DNA from: Nitrospira sp. ST-bin5
Lineage (GTDB): Bacteria > Nitrospirota > Nitrospiria > Nitrospirales > Nitrospiraceae
Direction: 5' to 3'
Assembly: GCA_002083555.1 (NCBI GenBank)
Contig: MSXN01000004.1
Coordinates: forward strand, 62,001 to 126,000
DNA: 64,000 nucleotides
Shown: in pieces, positions 9,301-15,967 of the stretch
Layout: the number at the start of each line of letters is the position of its first letter
Position numbering within the stretch: the stretch's first letter is position 1
Translations under genes and position numbers: made by a program
The notes under the pieces: generated by a model
The model's database searches: none
The model's input: only the letters and a program-made list of their open reading frames with translations
What the model was told of the DNA's origin: nothing

Positions 9301-10404
9301 CGATATCGGAATGATGAACAGGTTCGATCATCTTATTCCGGAAAATGCGGCCACGTCTCAGAATTCATAACATGTGCGGTTACAGGACAGCGTCTACTGG
9401 CTTCTGAAGCGGAACGATGTGAAGCAACCGGCAAGCTTACATGCCCGGGCATCCTTCAAGTATGTTCGGTATCCGGCAAGAAACTTCTCCCTTCTGAGCT
9501 TGAACCTTCTGCAGTAACAGGCCGGGCGGTTAAGCGCGGTATTCTTAGAACATCGGCACTCAGCGGAAAGCGTGCAGAACCAGAGCATTTTGGACGCTGC
9601 GATTTTACGGGGGTTGAGGTACTGCAAAGCGAGCTGACCATAAGCGAAGTATCGGGTAAGCGCTACAGATCAGATGAGCAGCTACGTTCTGTGGTAGCTG
9701 GAAAGTCTGGGCACAAATCAGAATTCATATTTTGCGGGGAGACCAGACAACCCATTCTCATGTCGGAAGCAGAGCAATGCGCAATAACCAATGTTTACGT
9801 CAGACCAGGAATACTTGAGGAATGTGCTGTTTCGAAGAAACGGGCGCTCCCAAGTGAAATGGAGCGTTGTGCTGCAACAGGGAAACGGGCGCTAAGGAAG
9901 TTCTTTGTCACTAGCAGTCTGTCGGGTGTACGCATCATTGAAGAAGTTGCCACAAGGTCGTCAAATGGAGGGTTTTGCGCCCCAATTGAAACAAAGCCAT
10001 GCCTATGGAGCGGACAGAAATGTCACCCAGACGACCTTCGGAATTGTTGCCTAACCGACATACCCATATATCTTGAGTTTGCCAAATCCGGAACGCATCC
10101 TTCGCTAGAGGTGCTCGTCAATCTGTTGGATGGCACTAGAAGAACCGAGGACGAGCCGCAGGCCTGGGGTGAAATAGCCGAGAGGATTGAAGCTGATTTA
10201 GGCAAAGGGCGTTGCCGTGTGCTGGCAGCTTCACTTTCCCCAGATAGAGTGCATCTCGCCGTATGCGCTGAAGTGCGAACCCTGCTCGGATTCCAGGTCA
10301 AGTATGCTGGTGCAGTATACGACTTAAACGATCATTCCATTGTTGGCTGGGTGGCCCTTGGCCGACGCACTTCTACAGGATGGTTGGTTGCTAAGGAAAG
10401 ATAA
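6343..10404 (+). CDS. SNF2-type helicase with tandem 15-residue repeat tail
   Basis: This 1353-residue protein begins with a complete SNF2/RapA-like helicase: Walker A DDVGLGKT (77-84), DEAH (171-174), TATP (208-211), VSTEAGSEGINLQ (441-453) and QRIGRIQR (472-479). A helical region to about 600 and a domain of unknown fold to about 870 follow. Residues 876-1249 are then an almost uninterrupted series of 25 repeats of 15 residues with consensus C/S-x-x-S/T-G-K-x4-S-E-x3, followed by a roughly 100-residue C-terminal domain. Two successive 120-residue blocks (951-1070 and 1071-1190) are near copies. The tail may be a solenoid or a string of zinc-knuckle-like units. The gene is visibly more A/T-rich than its surroundings and lies between toxin-antitoxin genes, suggesting transfer and a role in DNA surveillance or defence (inference). 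Confidence 0.9.
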   Translation: MPDVNLQTRVLHKAATPLEYHVYRAGLEWDLLDPIVIEKRDDLKSESRWRDRVNPYQHQVTNLITFCRRLPVTLLADDVGLGKTISAGLIVSELISRSRLSKFLVVCPKLLGPQWQEELASKFGIPSTIATGRELIRKEPEEHGAIITTYNSARLYLDEIPRDRFEMLILDEAHKLRNLYGVESAPQVARRFRAALQERRFRYVLMLTATPIQNRLWDLYSLVDLLTVARGHQNPFGSEGMFARKFIADSREKARQLRLEAREEFRSIVYGYMSRIRRGDAKLYFPDRKVHLHKVKPTPAELELIQTIAKPIQKLNRLAQISILQALTSSPEALKTQLENMARNGTVPPELAQAVSALVTRMPVTAKLQGLGALIDRLKGENPERWRLVVFTGRRETQTTIQTFLEKHGLKVGIINGSSGPRNQETLAGFRKTPPDCHVIVSTEAGSEGINLQVANVLVNYDLPWNPMIVEQRIGRIQRLASDHASVAIFNIILSETFEEYIVGRLMEKLQLASHAIGDIEALLEASGIGEDEEEGPSGFDEKIRQLVIAALAGKDIEQATRQAEQSIEDAKQTLAREKENINSLLGGMDGAAYSGPRAPRLPAVTRSMEPREFTVAAFKVLGAHVTQLENGLVLIEENRERQYIGFNDQSIKENRAVLYGPGTGPFLDLVHRVIGSGLHNLEDLDAQPAVRCSEISSAWLRSFNASLTDTDIQTVSQCFDGKAIVRIRATVAHDSYERLVDVSCSGAEHKTPFVRRGFDPIPQVIQYPRDIGLNLESLVRDAQNDIGISEFCRFYLERRAEEVRAAGDDQRSAKKLEDDFTPRLEMSLVALAGKVYRRVEVQVRFKLEGEKEYGSTLILVPHDPTLIDAPKLWTCAKSGRKAPPICFKQCEISGQSVLEDLLVRSDVSGRYALSEFMVVCASTNSRLLKDEVEESAVTSQPVAKWLLKTSSISGKRAEPEHFGKCDFTGVEALKSELAISESSGKRYRNDEQVRSSYSGKCGHVSEFITCAVTGQRLLASEAERCEATGKLTCPGILQVCSVSGKKLLPSELEPSAVTGRAVKRGILRTSALSGKRAEPEHFGRCDFTGVEVLQSELTISEVSGKRYRSDEQLRSVVAGKSGHKSEFIFCGETRQPILMSEAEQCAITNVYVRPGILEECAVSKKRALPSEMERCAATGKRALRKFFVTSSLSGVRIIEEVATRSSNGGFCAPIETKPCLWSGQKCHPDDLRNCCLTDIPIYLEFAKSGTHPSLEVLVNLLDGTRRTEDEPQAWGEIAERIEADLGKGRCRVLAASLSPDRVHLAVCAEVRTLLGFQVKYAGAVYDLNDHSIVGWVALGRRTSTGWLVAKER
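8968..10089 (+). repeat. Coding tandem repeat: 25 x 45 bp, nested 360-bp duplication
   Basis: Codons for residues 876-1249 of the helicase repeat every 45 bases, with one unit a codon short. On top of this, 9193-9552 and 9553-9912 are an eight-unit (360-bp) duplication: both start with AGCGG(G/A)AAGCG in a SGKRAEPEHFG context and run in register. The nucleotide copies have diverged at many third positions, so the duplication is not recent, while protein similarity is kept, indicating selection. Confidence 0.9.
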
Positions 10405-10418
10405 TCTGAGACATTCTG

Positions 10419-10543
10419 AGTTTCCCGGCGCGGGGCGGTCCGGTGCCTTCTTCGCTTCCCCACCCCCTCACCGCTTCTCCCCCTCAAACACCGGTAGACC
10501 AAGATGGTGTGAAAAAGTAGAATGTCCCCGTTTCTTCATCCCA
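10419..10543. repeat. Intergenic repeat, CATTTCCCGGCGCG family
   Basis: TTTCCCGGCGCGGGGCGG followed by CCTTCTTCGCTTCCCC and CCCTCACCGCTT, then GTGAAAAAGTAGAATGTCCC and TTTCTTCATCCC, matches 13717-13856 block by block. Shorter relatives lie at 11605, 12464 and 22040. This copy fills the space between the helicase and DUF2971 genes. Confidence 0.55.
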
Positions 10544-10581
10544 AACGTGGAATTTACCTGCGCAAGCGAGGCACAATCTGA

Positions 10582-11547
10582 ATGTCACTTTCGCCAGCAG
10601 ACCAAGACCGGCTAACCCATATCTTTTTCCCACACCTAGAACCTAAAACTCGGGGCGTCCTGGCAACCGGAGGGCGCTTCGCATATTACACAACCGCAGA
10701 AACTGCGACTTGCATACTCACGAATAAGCAGATTTGGATGCGAAACACCACGACCATGAATGACTATTTAGAGGTTGATCATGGATTCAATTGCCTAAAC
10801 GCCTCTTACAATGGGGCGCCGGGCAACATTTTTAAAGCTACACTCAACGCCTGTTTCCCTGGATTGGCTGAAGAAGTCAGAGACTTCTTTAATGGGTGGT
10901 GGCCTAGTATCAGGCAGGATACCTTCATCACCTGCTTATCTGAGCACCTACCAGAAGAAGATCAGAATGGACGTCTTTCAATGTGGAGAGCCTACGGTGG
11001 ACAAACTGGAGTTGCAGTCATCATCAATGGCGCAGTGATGTTTAGTAAATCCAATTCGCTTAACGTATTCTCTGGTCCAGTAGACTACCTCAATCCAGAC
11101 GCTTTCGCAGCCCGATTCGAACTGATCGCCAAGAACATGGAGCGCGAGGTCGCTTTCATTCAGAGTCTTAATAAGGAAACCGTAAAACAGATCGTATTCA
11201 ACATGCTCCGCTTCGCAGTTCTGTGCACAAAACACCCTGGCTTTCATGAGGAACGAGAGTGGCGAAACGTAGCCTCACCAAAAATGCATCCCACAGATCA
11301 AGCAACATTAGAGGTTGAGGTCATTCGCGGGATACCTCAGCCAGTTCTCAAGCTTAATCTGCAGAATAACCCCGAGAAAGGTCTCACAGGTTTGGCCATC
11401 CCTGACCTGCTAGACAGAATCATTATCGGACCTTGCGAGTTCCCGCGAGTCATATACAGCGCCTTCCTCAGGCTACTTGTTGATGCCGAGGTACCAGAGC
11501 CCGAAAAGAAAATCATAGTCTCCGACATTCCCCTCAGAAAATTGTAA
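10582..11547 (+). CDS. DUF2971 family protein
   Basis: This 321-residue protein matches the DUF2971 pattern: an N-terminal FAYYTTAETATCILTNKQIW segment, then MRNTTTMNDYLEVDHG (the family's usual asparagine-rich FNDPxE position), a central TFITCLSEHLPEEDQNGRLS block continuing into MWRAYGG with GVAVIING, and a C-terminal HEEREWRNV. The biochemical role of DUF2971 is not established to my knowledge, though such genes often sit in defence-like or mobile neighbourhoods. It follows the SNF2-type gene on the same strand after 178 bases containing a dispersed repeat and shares its lower GC, so the two may form a functional pair (inference). The ATG at 10582 has no strong Shine-Dalgarno; a nearby alternative start is possible. 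Confidence 0.75.
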   Translation: MSLSPADQDRLTHIFFPHLEPKTRGVLATGGRFAYYTTAETATCILTNKQIWMRNTTTMNDYLEVDHGFNCLNASYNGAPGNIFKATLNACFPGLAEEVRDFFNGWWPSIRQDTFITCLSEHLPEEDQNGRLSMWRAYGGQTGVAVIINGAVMFSKSNSLNVFSGPVDYLNPDAFAARFELIAKNMEREVAFIQSLNKETVKQIVFNMLRFAVLCTKHPGFHEEREWRNVASPKMHPTDQATLEVEVIRGIPQPVLKLNLQNNPEKGLTGLAIPDLLDRIIIGPCEFPRVIYSAFLRLLVDAEVPEPEKKIIVSDIPLRKL

Positions 11548-11604
11548 AAGTACCCCATCTGTTACTCAATCCCATTCTCGCCGCGTGGCGAGGGGCAAAG
11601 AGAA

Positions 11605-11650
11605 GGTATCAGGAAGCATTTCCCGGCGCGTGGCGCGCCGACGCCTTTCC
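11605..11650. repeat. Short copy of the CATTTCCCGGCGCG repeat
   Basis: GTATCAGGAAGCATTTCCCG followed by GCGCGTGGCGCGCC matches the core at 13717 (GTCAGGAACCATTTCCCGG). It lies between the DUF2971 gene and the secreted hypothetical protein. Confidence 0.5.
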
Positions 11651-11740
11651 CTTTCACAACACAGACCGATGGACCAGTCGGTCGGGAAAGAGTAGAGTGA
11701 CTCACGGCTTTCTGCTAGGCATCGAGGTGCAGGAGCAGCG

Positions 11741-12430
11741 ATGACACAAAAAGACGGTGGTTCATCTGCCCGTTCTGCGTTTTTTCTGCTCATCCCGGTT
11801 CTCTTTCTGCTCGGTTGGTTCTTGCTCCCCTCATTCGATCTGAGTCCAAGCCAAATCCGCGCCGCAGGCGGAGGTCAGACGAAGTTCCAGCGCATACCGA
11901 CGCAGTTCATCGCGGCGTTGGGCGATCCAGGTGCGACCTCCGGGAGCGGAGCGCAATCGTGGGGTCTGTGGCCTCTGGACCCGGGTCCTCGGGGCGTCGA
12001 GCTGACCAGTTATCAACAGTTGAAGGATGCAGGTGGAGTGGCCCCGGCGCGCTGGAAATTTGACAGCTCGGACTGGTGGCTCGAGGAACACGGCTTGATC
12101 ATGGAGCAGCCGACCTTTCCGCTCCCTCCCGGCAAATACATGGTCACGGGCCGCCGCGACGTGACGGCTGTGCTGACCATTCATCCCGCCGACAGGAATG
12201 GCGACAGGCGCTGGGAGCTGGATAAGGGCGCGACGCTCTACGACGTGACGCACCTGGCCTGCCGCTCCGCGCGCTATACACCGGCGGCGGTTGGTGGTTC
12301 GTGCTCGCCGGCCAACGTGCAGAAGACTGCGTTTCCAGTTGCGCCAGGGGGAGCGATGCCTCCGGTCGAGGACTGCACGAAGCAAGACTATGCGGTTCTA
12401 CTCGTGATCGACGTGGGCGTGGAAAACTGA
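11741..12430 (+). CDS. Secreted or membrane-anchored hypothetical protein
   Basis: This 229-residue protein has an uncleaved-looking N-terminal membrane segment (FFLLIPVLFLLGWFLL, residues 14-29) and a periplasmic remainder. The body contains GLWPLDPGPRGV (about 75-86), a SDWWLEEHGL block and PPGKYMVTGRRDV, suggesting a beta-rich fold, plus four cysteines in the C-terminal third that could form disulfides. The start has GGAGCAG eight or so bases upstream. I do not recognise the family. It sits in the repeat-rich accessory region but has the GC-rich composition of the host, so it may be a native gene. Confidence 0.7.
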   Translation: MTQKDGGSSARSAFFLLIPVLFLLGWFLLPSFDLSPSQIRAAGGGQTKFQRIPTQFIAALGDPGATSGSGAQSWGLWPLDPGPRGVELTSYQQLKDAGGVAPARWKFDSSDWWLEEHGLIMEQPTFPLPPGKYMVTGRRDVTAVLTIHPADRNGDRRWELDKGATLYDVTHLACRSARYTPAAVGGSCSPANVQKTAFPVAPGGAMPPVEDCTKQDYAVLLVIDVGVEN

Positions 12431-12463
12431 ACGCAGGTGACGACGGACGAGACTAAGAAAAAT

Positions 12464-12500
12464 GTGCCAGGTACCACTTCCCGTCGCGTGACCGTCCGGC
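12464..12500. repeat. Degenerate copy of the CATTTCCCGGCGCG repeat
   Basis: GTGCCAGGTACCACTTCCCG followed by TCGCGTGACCGTCCGG resembles the 13717 copy in the order CAGG-ACC-A-TTCCCG-GCGTG, with several differences. Confidence 0.4.
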
Positions 12501-12622
12501 TCCCCCTTCGGCTCGGCTCGCCTTACTGCTCCCCTATTCTTCTCATCTCATCCCTCGACAGACTTGCATTTTCAGGCATCCGGGCATAGCCTTACCTGCA
12601 AGAATGGCTAAGGAGAACGCCC

Positions 12623-12820
12623 ATGGCAAAGGCAAAGGCTGAAGCGCTGGAACTGATCAAGAAGCTGCCTGATGATGTGACCACGAGTGGGATTATGGAG
12701 GAGCTATTCTTCAAGCAGCAGGTGGAGAAGGGCCTTCAGGATGTAGCTGAGGGACGCGTCCTCACCCAGGCAGAGCTGAAAGAGAGAATGGCCCGATGGC
12801 GCAAGTCCGCTGGTCGCTGA
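12623..12820 (+). CDS. Antitoxin-like partner of RelE/ParE toxin
   Basis: This 65-residue acidic and basic helical protein has AAGGAG seven bases before its ATG and overlaps the next gene by 25 bases. Residues about 18-36 (DDVTTSGIMEELFFKQQVE) followed by a KGLQDVAEGRVLTQAELKE segment match the short antitoxins, often ending in an AEGR(V)L-T-x-E-x(3)R motif, that precede RelE/ParE toxins. It presumably blocks the toxin by wrapping its active site with the C-terminal helix. It has no visible complete DNA-binding domain. The assignment rests mainly on gene arrangement and the AEGR motif. Confidence 0.78.
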   Translation: MAKAKAEALELIKKLPDDVTTSGIMEELFFKQQVEKGLQDVAEGRVLTQAELKERMARWRKSAGR

Positions 12821-13113
12821 CTGCCGGGAACGATCTTCAGGACATCGAAGACTTCATCGCCCGTGATTCCGCACTCCATGCGATCACGTTCGTCGACCGC
12901 ATGGTTGAATCCACAGAGACACTTCTCACGAACTCCCACATCGGACGCGTTGTTCCCGAATTCAATCGCCCGGATCTTCGAGAAGTGATCTTCGGAACTT
13001 ATCGCATCGTCTATCTCGTGAAAGACGACACCGTCTTCATTCTTCGAGTCGTCCACGGTGCGCGAGATTTACAGGCTCTTGTTCGCCGAGAACCTTGGGA
13101 TATTGGCAGCTAA
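12796..13113 (+). CDS. RelE/ParE family toxin
   Basis: This 105-residue protein has the RelE/ParE layout: an N-terminal strand RWSLTAGNDLQDIEDFIARD (A-x-x-D-L-x-x-I helix), a helix with ITFVDRMVESTETL, then GRVVPEF with REVIFGTYRIVYLVKDDTV and ILRVVHGARDL, the usual strands ending with an H-x-x-R/K segment. ParE-type members poison gyrase and RelE-type members cut mRNA; REVIFGTYRIVY is more ParE-like. The ATG at 12796 lies inside the antitoxin gene, giving tight coupling. A second toxin-antitoxin pair within 8 kb supports an accessory island. Confidence 0.9.
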   Translation: MAQVRWSLTAGNDLQDIEDFIARDSALHAITFVDRMVESTETLLTNSHIGRVVPEFNRPDLREVIFGTYRIVYLVKDDTVFILRVVHGARDLQALVRREPWDIGS

Positions 13114-13434
13114 CGCCTTGAGAAGAAAAATAGGGAGATTCTGAGCCGCCCCCCGATTTCATGGACACCGCGTTAGGGCACATATGCGGCTTCTTAGGCC
13201 CCCCCCCGCTGCCGCATCGTCGATTCCAACCCCAGCGTCGCGGCTATCTTTGCTTGCCAGTCTTCCCTTCCGAATGGCTGCTGCCGACTCACGCAGGTCC
13301 GCAACGTAACCAGTTCATGATTAAAGAGGGACTGATCGATCTAGTCCCCTTTATCTTCTCCCCAAGGCTTGCTGCCCTGGGGCAAGAAACCTGTATAGTG
13401 AGCTGTTCACCAAAATCACATCGTCGGAGGCTTC
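13114..13434. other. Intergenic, no supported gene
   Basis: About 320 bases separate the toxin from glsB. A 207-codon frame starting at 13161 runs through and over the real glsB gene in another frame, has low-complexity composition and no ribosome-binding site, so it is rejected. A run of nine C residues at 13200-13208 is present. GGAGG before 13435 belongs to the next gene. Confidence 0.5.
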
Positions 13435-13695
13435 ATGGATTGGTCATCGCTTACTTCTACTGTCGAATTTCTGGTGTTTGCGCTCGTCGTGGGCGTCATC
13501 GCCAAAGTGCTGATGCCCGGAAAGGATCCGGGTCAGTTGATCGGGACGACTGTGATCGGGATCGGAGGCGGCCTGATCGGCGGCTGTCTTGGAGGCCAAG
13601 TGGGTCTCACCGGGGATTCCGATATCGCCGCGTTCGTCTTCGCAATCATCGGGGCGTTCCTACTACTGATGCTCTATCACTGGCTCGCGGCCTGA
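13435..13695 (+). CDS. GlsB/YeaQ/YmgE family membrane protein
   Basis: This 86-residue inner-membrane protein has three hydrophobic segments: residues 10-26 (FLVFALVVGVIAKVLMP), 37-56 (a glycine-rich GTTVIGIGGGLIGGCLGG) and 66-84 (FVFAIIGAFLLLMLYHW). The MPGKDPG after the first helix is the family signature of transglycosylase-associated (GlsB/YeaQ/YmgE) stress proteins, whose exact activity is unclear. GGAGG lies seven bases before the ATG. It appears monocistronic and stress-regulated in other bacteria; nothing in the sequence shows its control here. Confidence 0.92.
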   Translation: MDWSSLTSTVEFLVFALVVGVIAKVLMPGKDPGQLIGTTVIGIGGGLIGGCLGGQVGLTGDSDIAAFVFAIIGAFLLLMLYHWLAA

Positions 13696-13716
13696 CGAAT
13701 TACGAAGGGAAGAGCT

Positions 13717-13856
13717 GTCAGGAACCATTTCCCGGTGCGTGGCAGGCCGGCGTCTTCCTCGCTCGCCCAGCCCTTCACCGCTAATCCCTATCACAGAACC
13801 AGAACTCTAGACCTGCCCGTGTTGAAAACGTACAATGTCCCAGCTTCTTCATTCCG
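13717..13856. repeat. CATTTCCCGGCGCG family repeat, long copy
   Basis: GTCAGGAACCATTTCCCGG, GTGCGTGGCAGGCCGGCG, CTTCCTCGCTCGCCCAGCCC and TTCACCGCT, then GTTGAAAACGTACAATGTCC and CTTCTTCATTCC, line up with 10419-10543. This is the best-preserved copy and gives the fullest view of the roughly 140-base unit. Confidence 0.6.
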
Positions 13857-13914
13857 TATTGCATCCCCAGCGGCCATACTGCATCTTTCAAATGAACAGG
13901 ACACGTCGAACGCA

Positions 13915-14262
13915 ATGGAAATCAAGATTGTCCGTGAAGCCATCACCAAGGCTGAGCTCAACGAGATGGCGAAGCAACAGTTCGGCGATATGGTGAAAGC
14001 CGTCGTCGATGTGGAGCAGCGCATTATGGCGATCGGTGGAGAACTGCATTCGGACGAGGAGGCCATGCTTCTCGATCAGGGGTCAGTACAGAAGAACCTC
14101 TGGGGCATCAATCTCTACCCAGAACAGCCGGCCACCGAATGGATCGAGTTTGACTCCATGATCAATGTGCGCCCCTCAGGCGGGAATCGCTCCCGATATG
14201 TCGAAAGCGCCGAGGTCCGCGAGTCCATCACCGTGATCGTGAGTCGATTAGTCAAGGAGTAA
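13915..14262 (+). CDS. DUF5674 family protein
   Basis: The real start is taken as the ATG at 13915, giving 115 residues that begin MEIKIVREAITKAEL; the longer upstream reading runs through the intergenic repeat. QQFGDMVKAVVDVEQRIMAI, GGELHSDEEAMLL, WGINLYP, EWIEFDSMINVRP and GNRSRYVE are the conserved blocks of DUF5674, a small family of unknown function with invariant polar residues (E-L-H-x-D, N-x-R-P, N-R-S-R) suggestive of an enzyme or nucleotide-binding protein (inference). It is followed after 5 bases by a gene that is probably its partner. Confidence 0.85.
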   Translation: MEIKIVREAITKAELNEMAKQQFGDMVKAVVDVEQRIMAIGGELHSDEEAMLLDQGSVQKNLWGINLYPEQPATEWIEFDSMINVRPSGGNRSRYVESAEVRESITVIVSRLVKE

Positions 14263-14267
14263 GCGGC

Positions 14268-14597
14268 ATGTCACACGTCCATGCAAATCTTGCTGCAGGC
14301 CGATGGCAGACCTTGTCACTTATGGAACAGCTGGCGAATGTCGGGAGCGATGTGGCCCGTGCGCGTCGGTGGCAAGGGAAAGATCCGGGGCTTTCCGAAA
14401 AGGCGTTTATCCGCGCATTAGAACTGCTCGACCTGTCGATCGGGGATGCCCGCTGGAAAGGTCGCAGGAAAGAACTCACGCGTGTGCGCGAGGTGCTCTG
14501 TGATGCAATGAGCGGGGGCGCCGCCTACAACAGCGATCTGGCCAGTCTGGACCGCTACTTCTTCCACTTCGCCGTGGCGGCGCGAGCCGGCCACTGA
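14268..14597 (+). CDS. Conserved hypothetical protein, operon partner of DUF5674
   Basis: This 109-residue, mostly helical protein begins six bases after the DUF5674 stop. It contains GRWQTLSLMEQLANVGSDVA, RALELLDLSIGD and a C-terminal RYFFHFAVAARAGH. The pattern L-E-Q-L-A-N-I-G-S-x-V and A-L-E-L-(I/L)-D-L-T/S-I recurs in hypothetical proteins of diverse bacteria and archaea as I remember them. There is no transmembrane segment or signal peptide. It likely works with the DUF5674 product as a two-gene unit; no activity is assigned. Confidence 0.78.
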   Translation: MSHVHANLAAGRWQTLSLMEQLANVGSDVARARRWQGKDPGLSEKAFIRALELLDLSIGDARWKGRRKELTRVREVLCDAMSGGAAYNSDLASLDRYFFHFAVAARAGH

Positions 14598-14739
14598 GGA
14601 GCCGGAGAAACCGTGGACATTCTGAATTTCTTCTGAGTTGCGGAACGGTGTTTGGTTATGTCCCCCCGTATGCAGCGCGCGTTTCTCGCGCCTCAACAGG
14701 AACCTCGCTGGCCTTTCAGAGGAAGACGATACCCCCGGG

Positions 14740-15624
14740 CTAGGCCGCGAACCGATCCTGCTGATCCCAGGCGAGATGCTCGAATTCGGCTTGATCTAAT
14801 TTGAGGTGCGCCAGGACCTTCTCGCCGATGGCACCCCACTCTGGAGAATCCTTGCCTTTCCGGAGGCGATGACAAATACAGTCCACCATCGCCAGGACCG
14901 CAATCACGGTCCGGATATTCTCTTCGAACGGAGTGAGCTTCCGCCTCGCCCCGCCGAACAACTCGCGAGTCCGGTGATGATTGAGAATGATCGTGCCGAT
15001 TTCTTCCGGCAGATGCCAATGCCGGCTCATGAGCGCCCCCACGACCGCATGATCGGTTCTTAAGCGCGCATCCTCGAGGTCCGTCAGCGACTGCTCCGGC
15101 CTCTTCGCCGCCTCCTGCAGCACCTCCGCATACTGCGGAAGGCGTTGCAGCAGAATCGGCATGCCGCAATCCCGAAAGAGCCCGAGCAGGTAGGCTTTGT
15201 CCGCCGACATGACGGGCACCTCACCCATCACGCTCGACAGGACCAGCGCCGTGTCGTTCGCGTCGTCGAAGAAGCGGTCTATCCCCGCTTGATTGTTCCC
15301 CTGAAGTTCGCTCTTCATGGCCAGGGCGATTACGACGTTGACGACATTGGGCATCCCGAGCAACACCACTGCCTGGCGCACCGACTCAACCTTCTTCGGC
15401 AACCCGAACCACGGTGAGTTGATGGTCTTCAAGACTGCCGCCGCCACACTCAGGTCACGCTCGATGATGCGCGCCACAGCTTCCACATCAGGCTCGGCCT
15501 TGGCCCGCTCGCGATTGATATCAAGCAACGTCCCCGGTTGAGGCGGCAGCGTCAACCCCTCCAGGAGCTGCATGGCAGAATCTTCAGTCAGTTTCCTCAA
15601 CACCGCCGACTTGTTATCTTCCAT
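14740..15624 (-). CDS. HDOD domain signalling protein
   Basis: This 294-residue cytoplasmic protein carries one HDOD domain over residues about 19-215: LPPQPGTLLDINRERAK, IIERDLSVAAAVLKTINSPW, VESVRQAVVLLGMPNVVNVV, LLGLFRDCGMPILL and LRTDHAVVGALMSRHWHLPE. HDOD proteins resemble HD phosphohydrolases but lack the metal-binding HD pair and act as signalling scaffolds. A further helical region lies at the C-terminus, with no attached output domain. It is apparently monocistronic, and the cue it senses is unknown. Confidence 0.9.
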   Translation of the reverse strand: MEDNKSAVLRKLTEDSAMQLLEGLTLPPQPGTLLDINRERAKAEPDVEAVARIIERDLSVAAAVLKTINSPWFGLPKKVESVRQAVVLLGMPNVVNVVIALAMKSELQGNNQAGIDRFFDDANDTALVLSSVMGEVPVMSADKAYLLGLFRDCGMPILLQRLPQYAEVLQEAAKRPEQSLTDLEDARLRTDHAVVGALMSRHWHLPEEIGTIILNHHRTRELFGGARRKLTPFEENIRTVIAVLAMVDCICHRLRKGKDSPEWGAIGEKVLAHLKLDQAEFEHLAWDQQDRFAA

Positions 15625-15967
15625 CGTGTGTCCTTACTCACATAATAATGTCTTTCTTTATCGGTTCGGACGCGGATGTCTTTAGTCCAATTCCCCTCAC
15701 CGCATTATTTCGCCAACGCCCTTCCCTTTTGGGGGAGAAGAAGACAGAGATATTCTACTTTTCCAGACCGTCTTGACTACAGGTGTCGAAGGGGGGAACG
15801 GTGAGGGATGGGCGGCAAGGAAGAAGCCTGAGTCCGGCGGATGGCGAAGCGGTTTGGGATGGAAGCGACGCTACGGCAACGCGGACGGCCGAAAGGGTCC
15901 TGACAAGAGACTCCCTGGACCTGTGAACTAGCCAAGCAGGGGTTTCACGAGAGGATTCGTCCCGGTC
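15625..15967. other. Intergenic, no supported gene
   Basis: About 340 bases contain no convincing frame, RNA gene or strong hairpin. The HDOD gene promoter must be in the left part. GC-rich segments near 15790-15900 look like decayed or spacer DNA. Confidence 0.4.

Noticed and set aside
13161..13784. 207-codon plus-strand frame covering glsB
   Set aside because: It runs over glsB in another frame, has low-complexity Arg/His content and lacks a ribosome-binding site, while glsB has GGAGG and three membrane helices.
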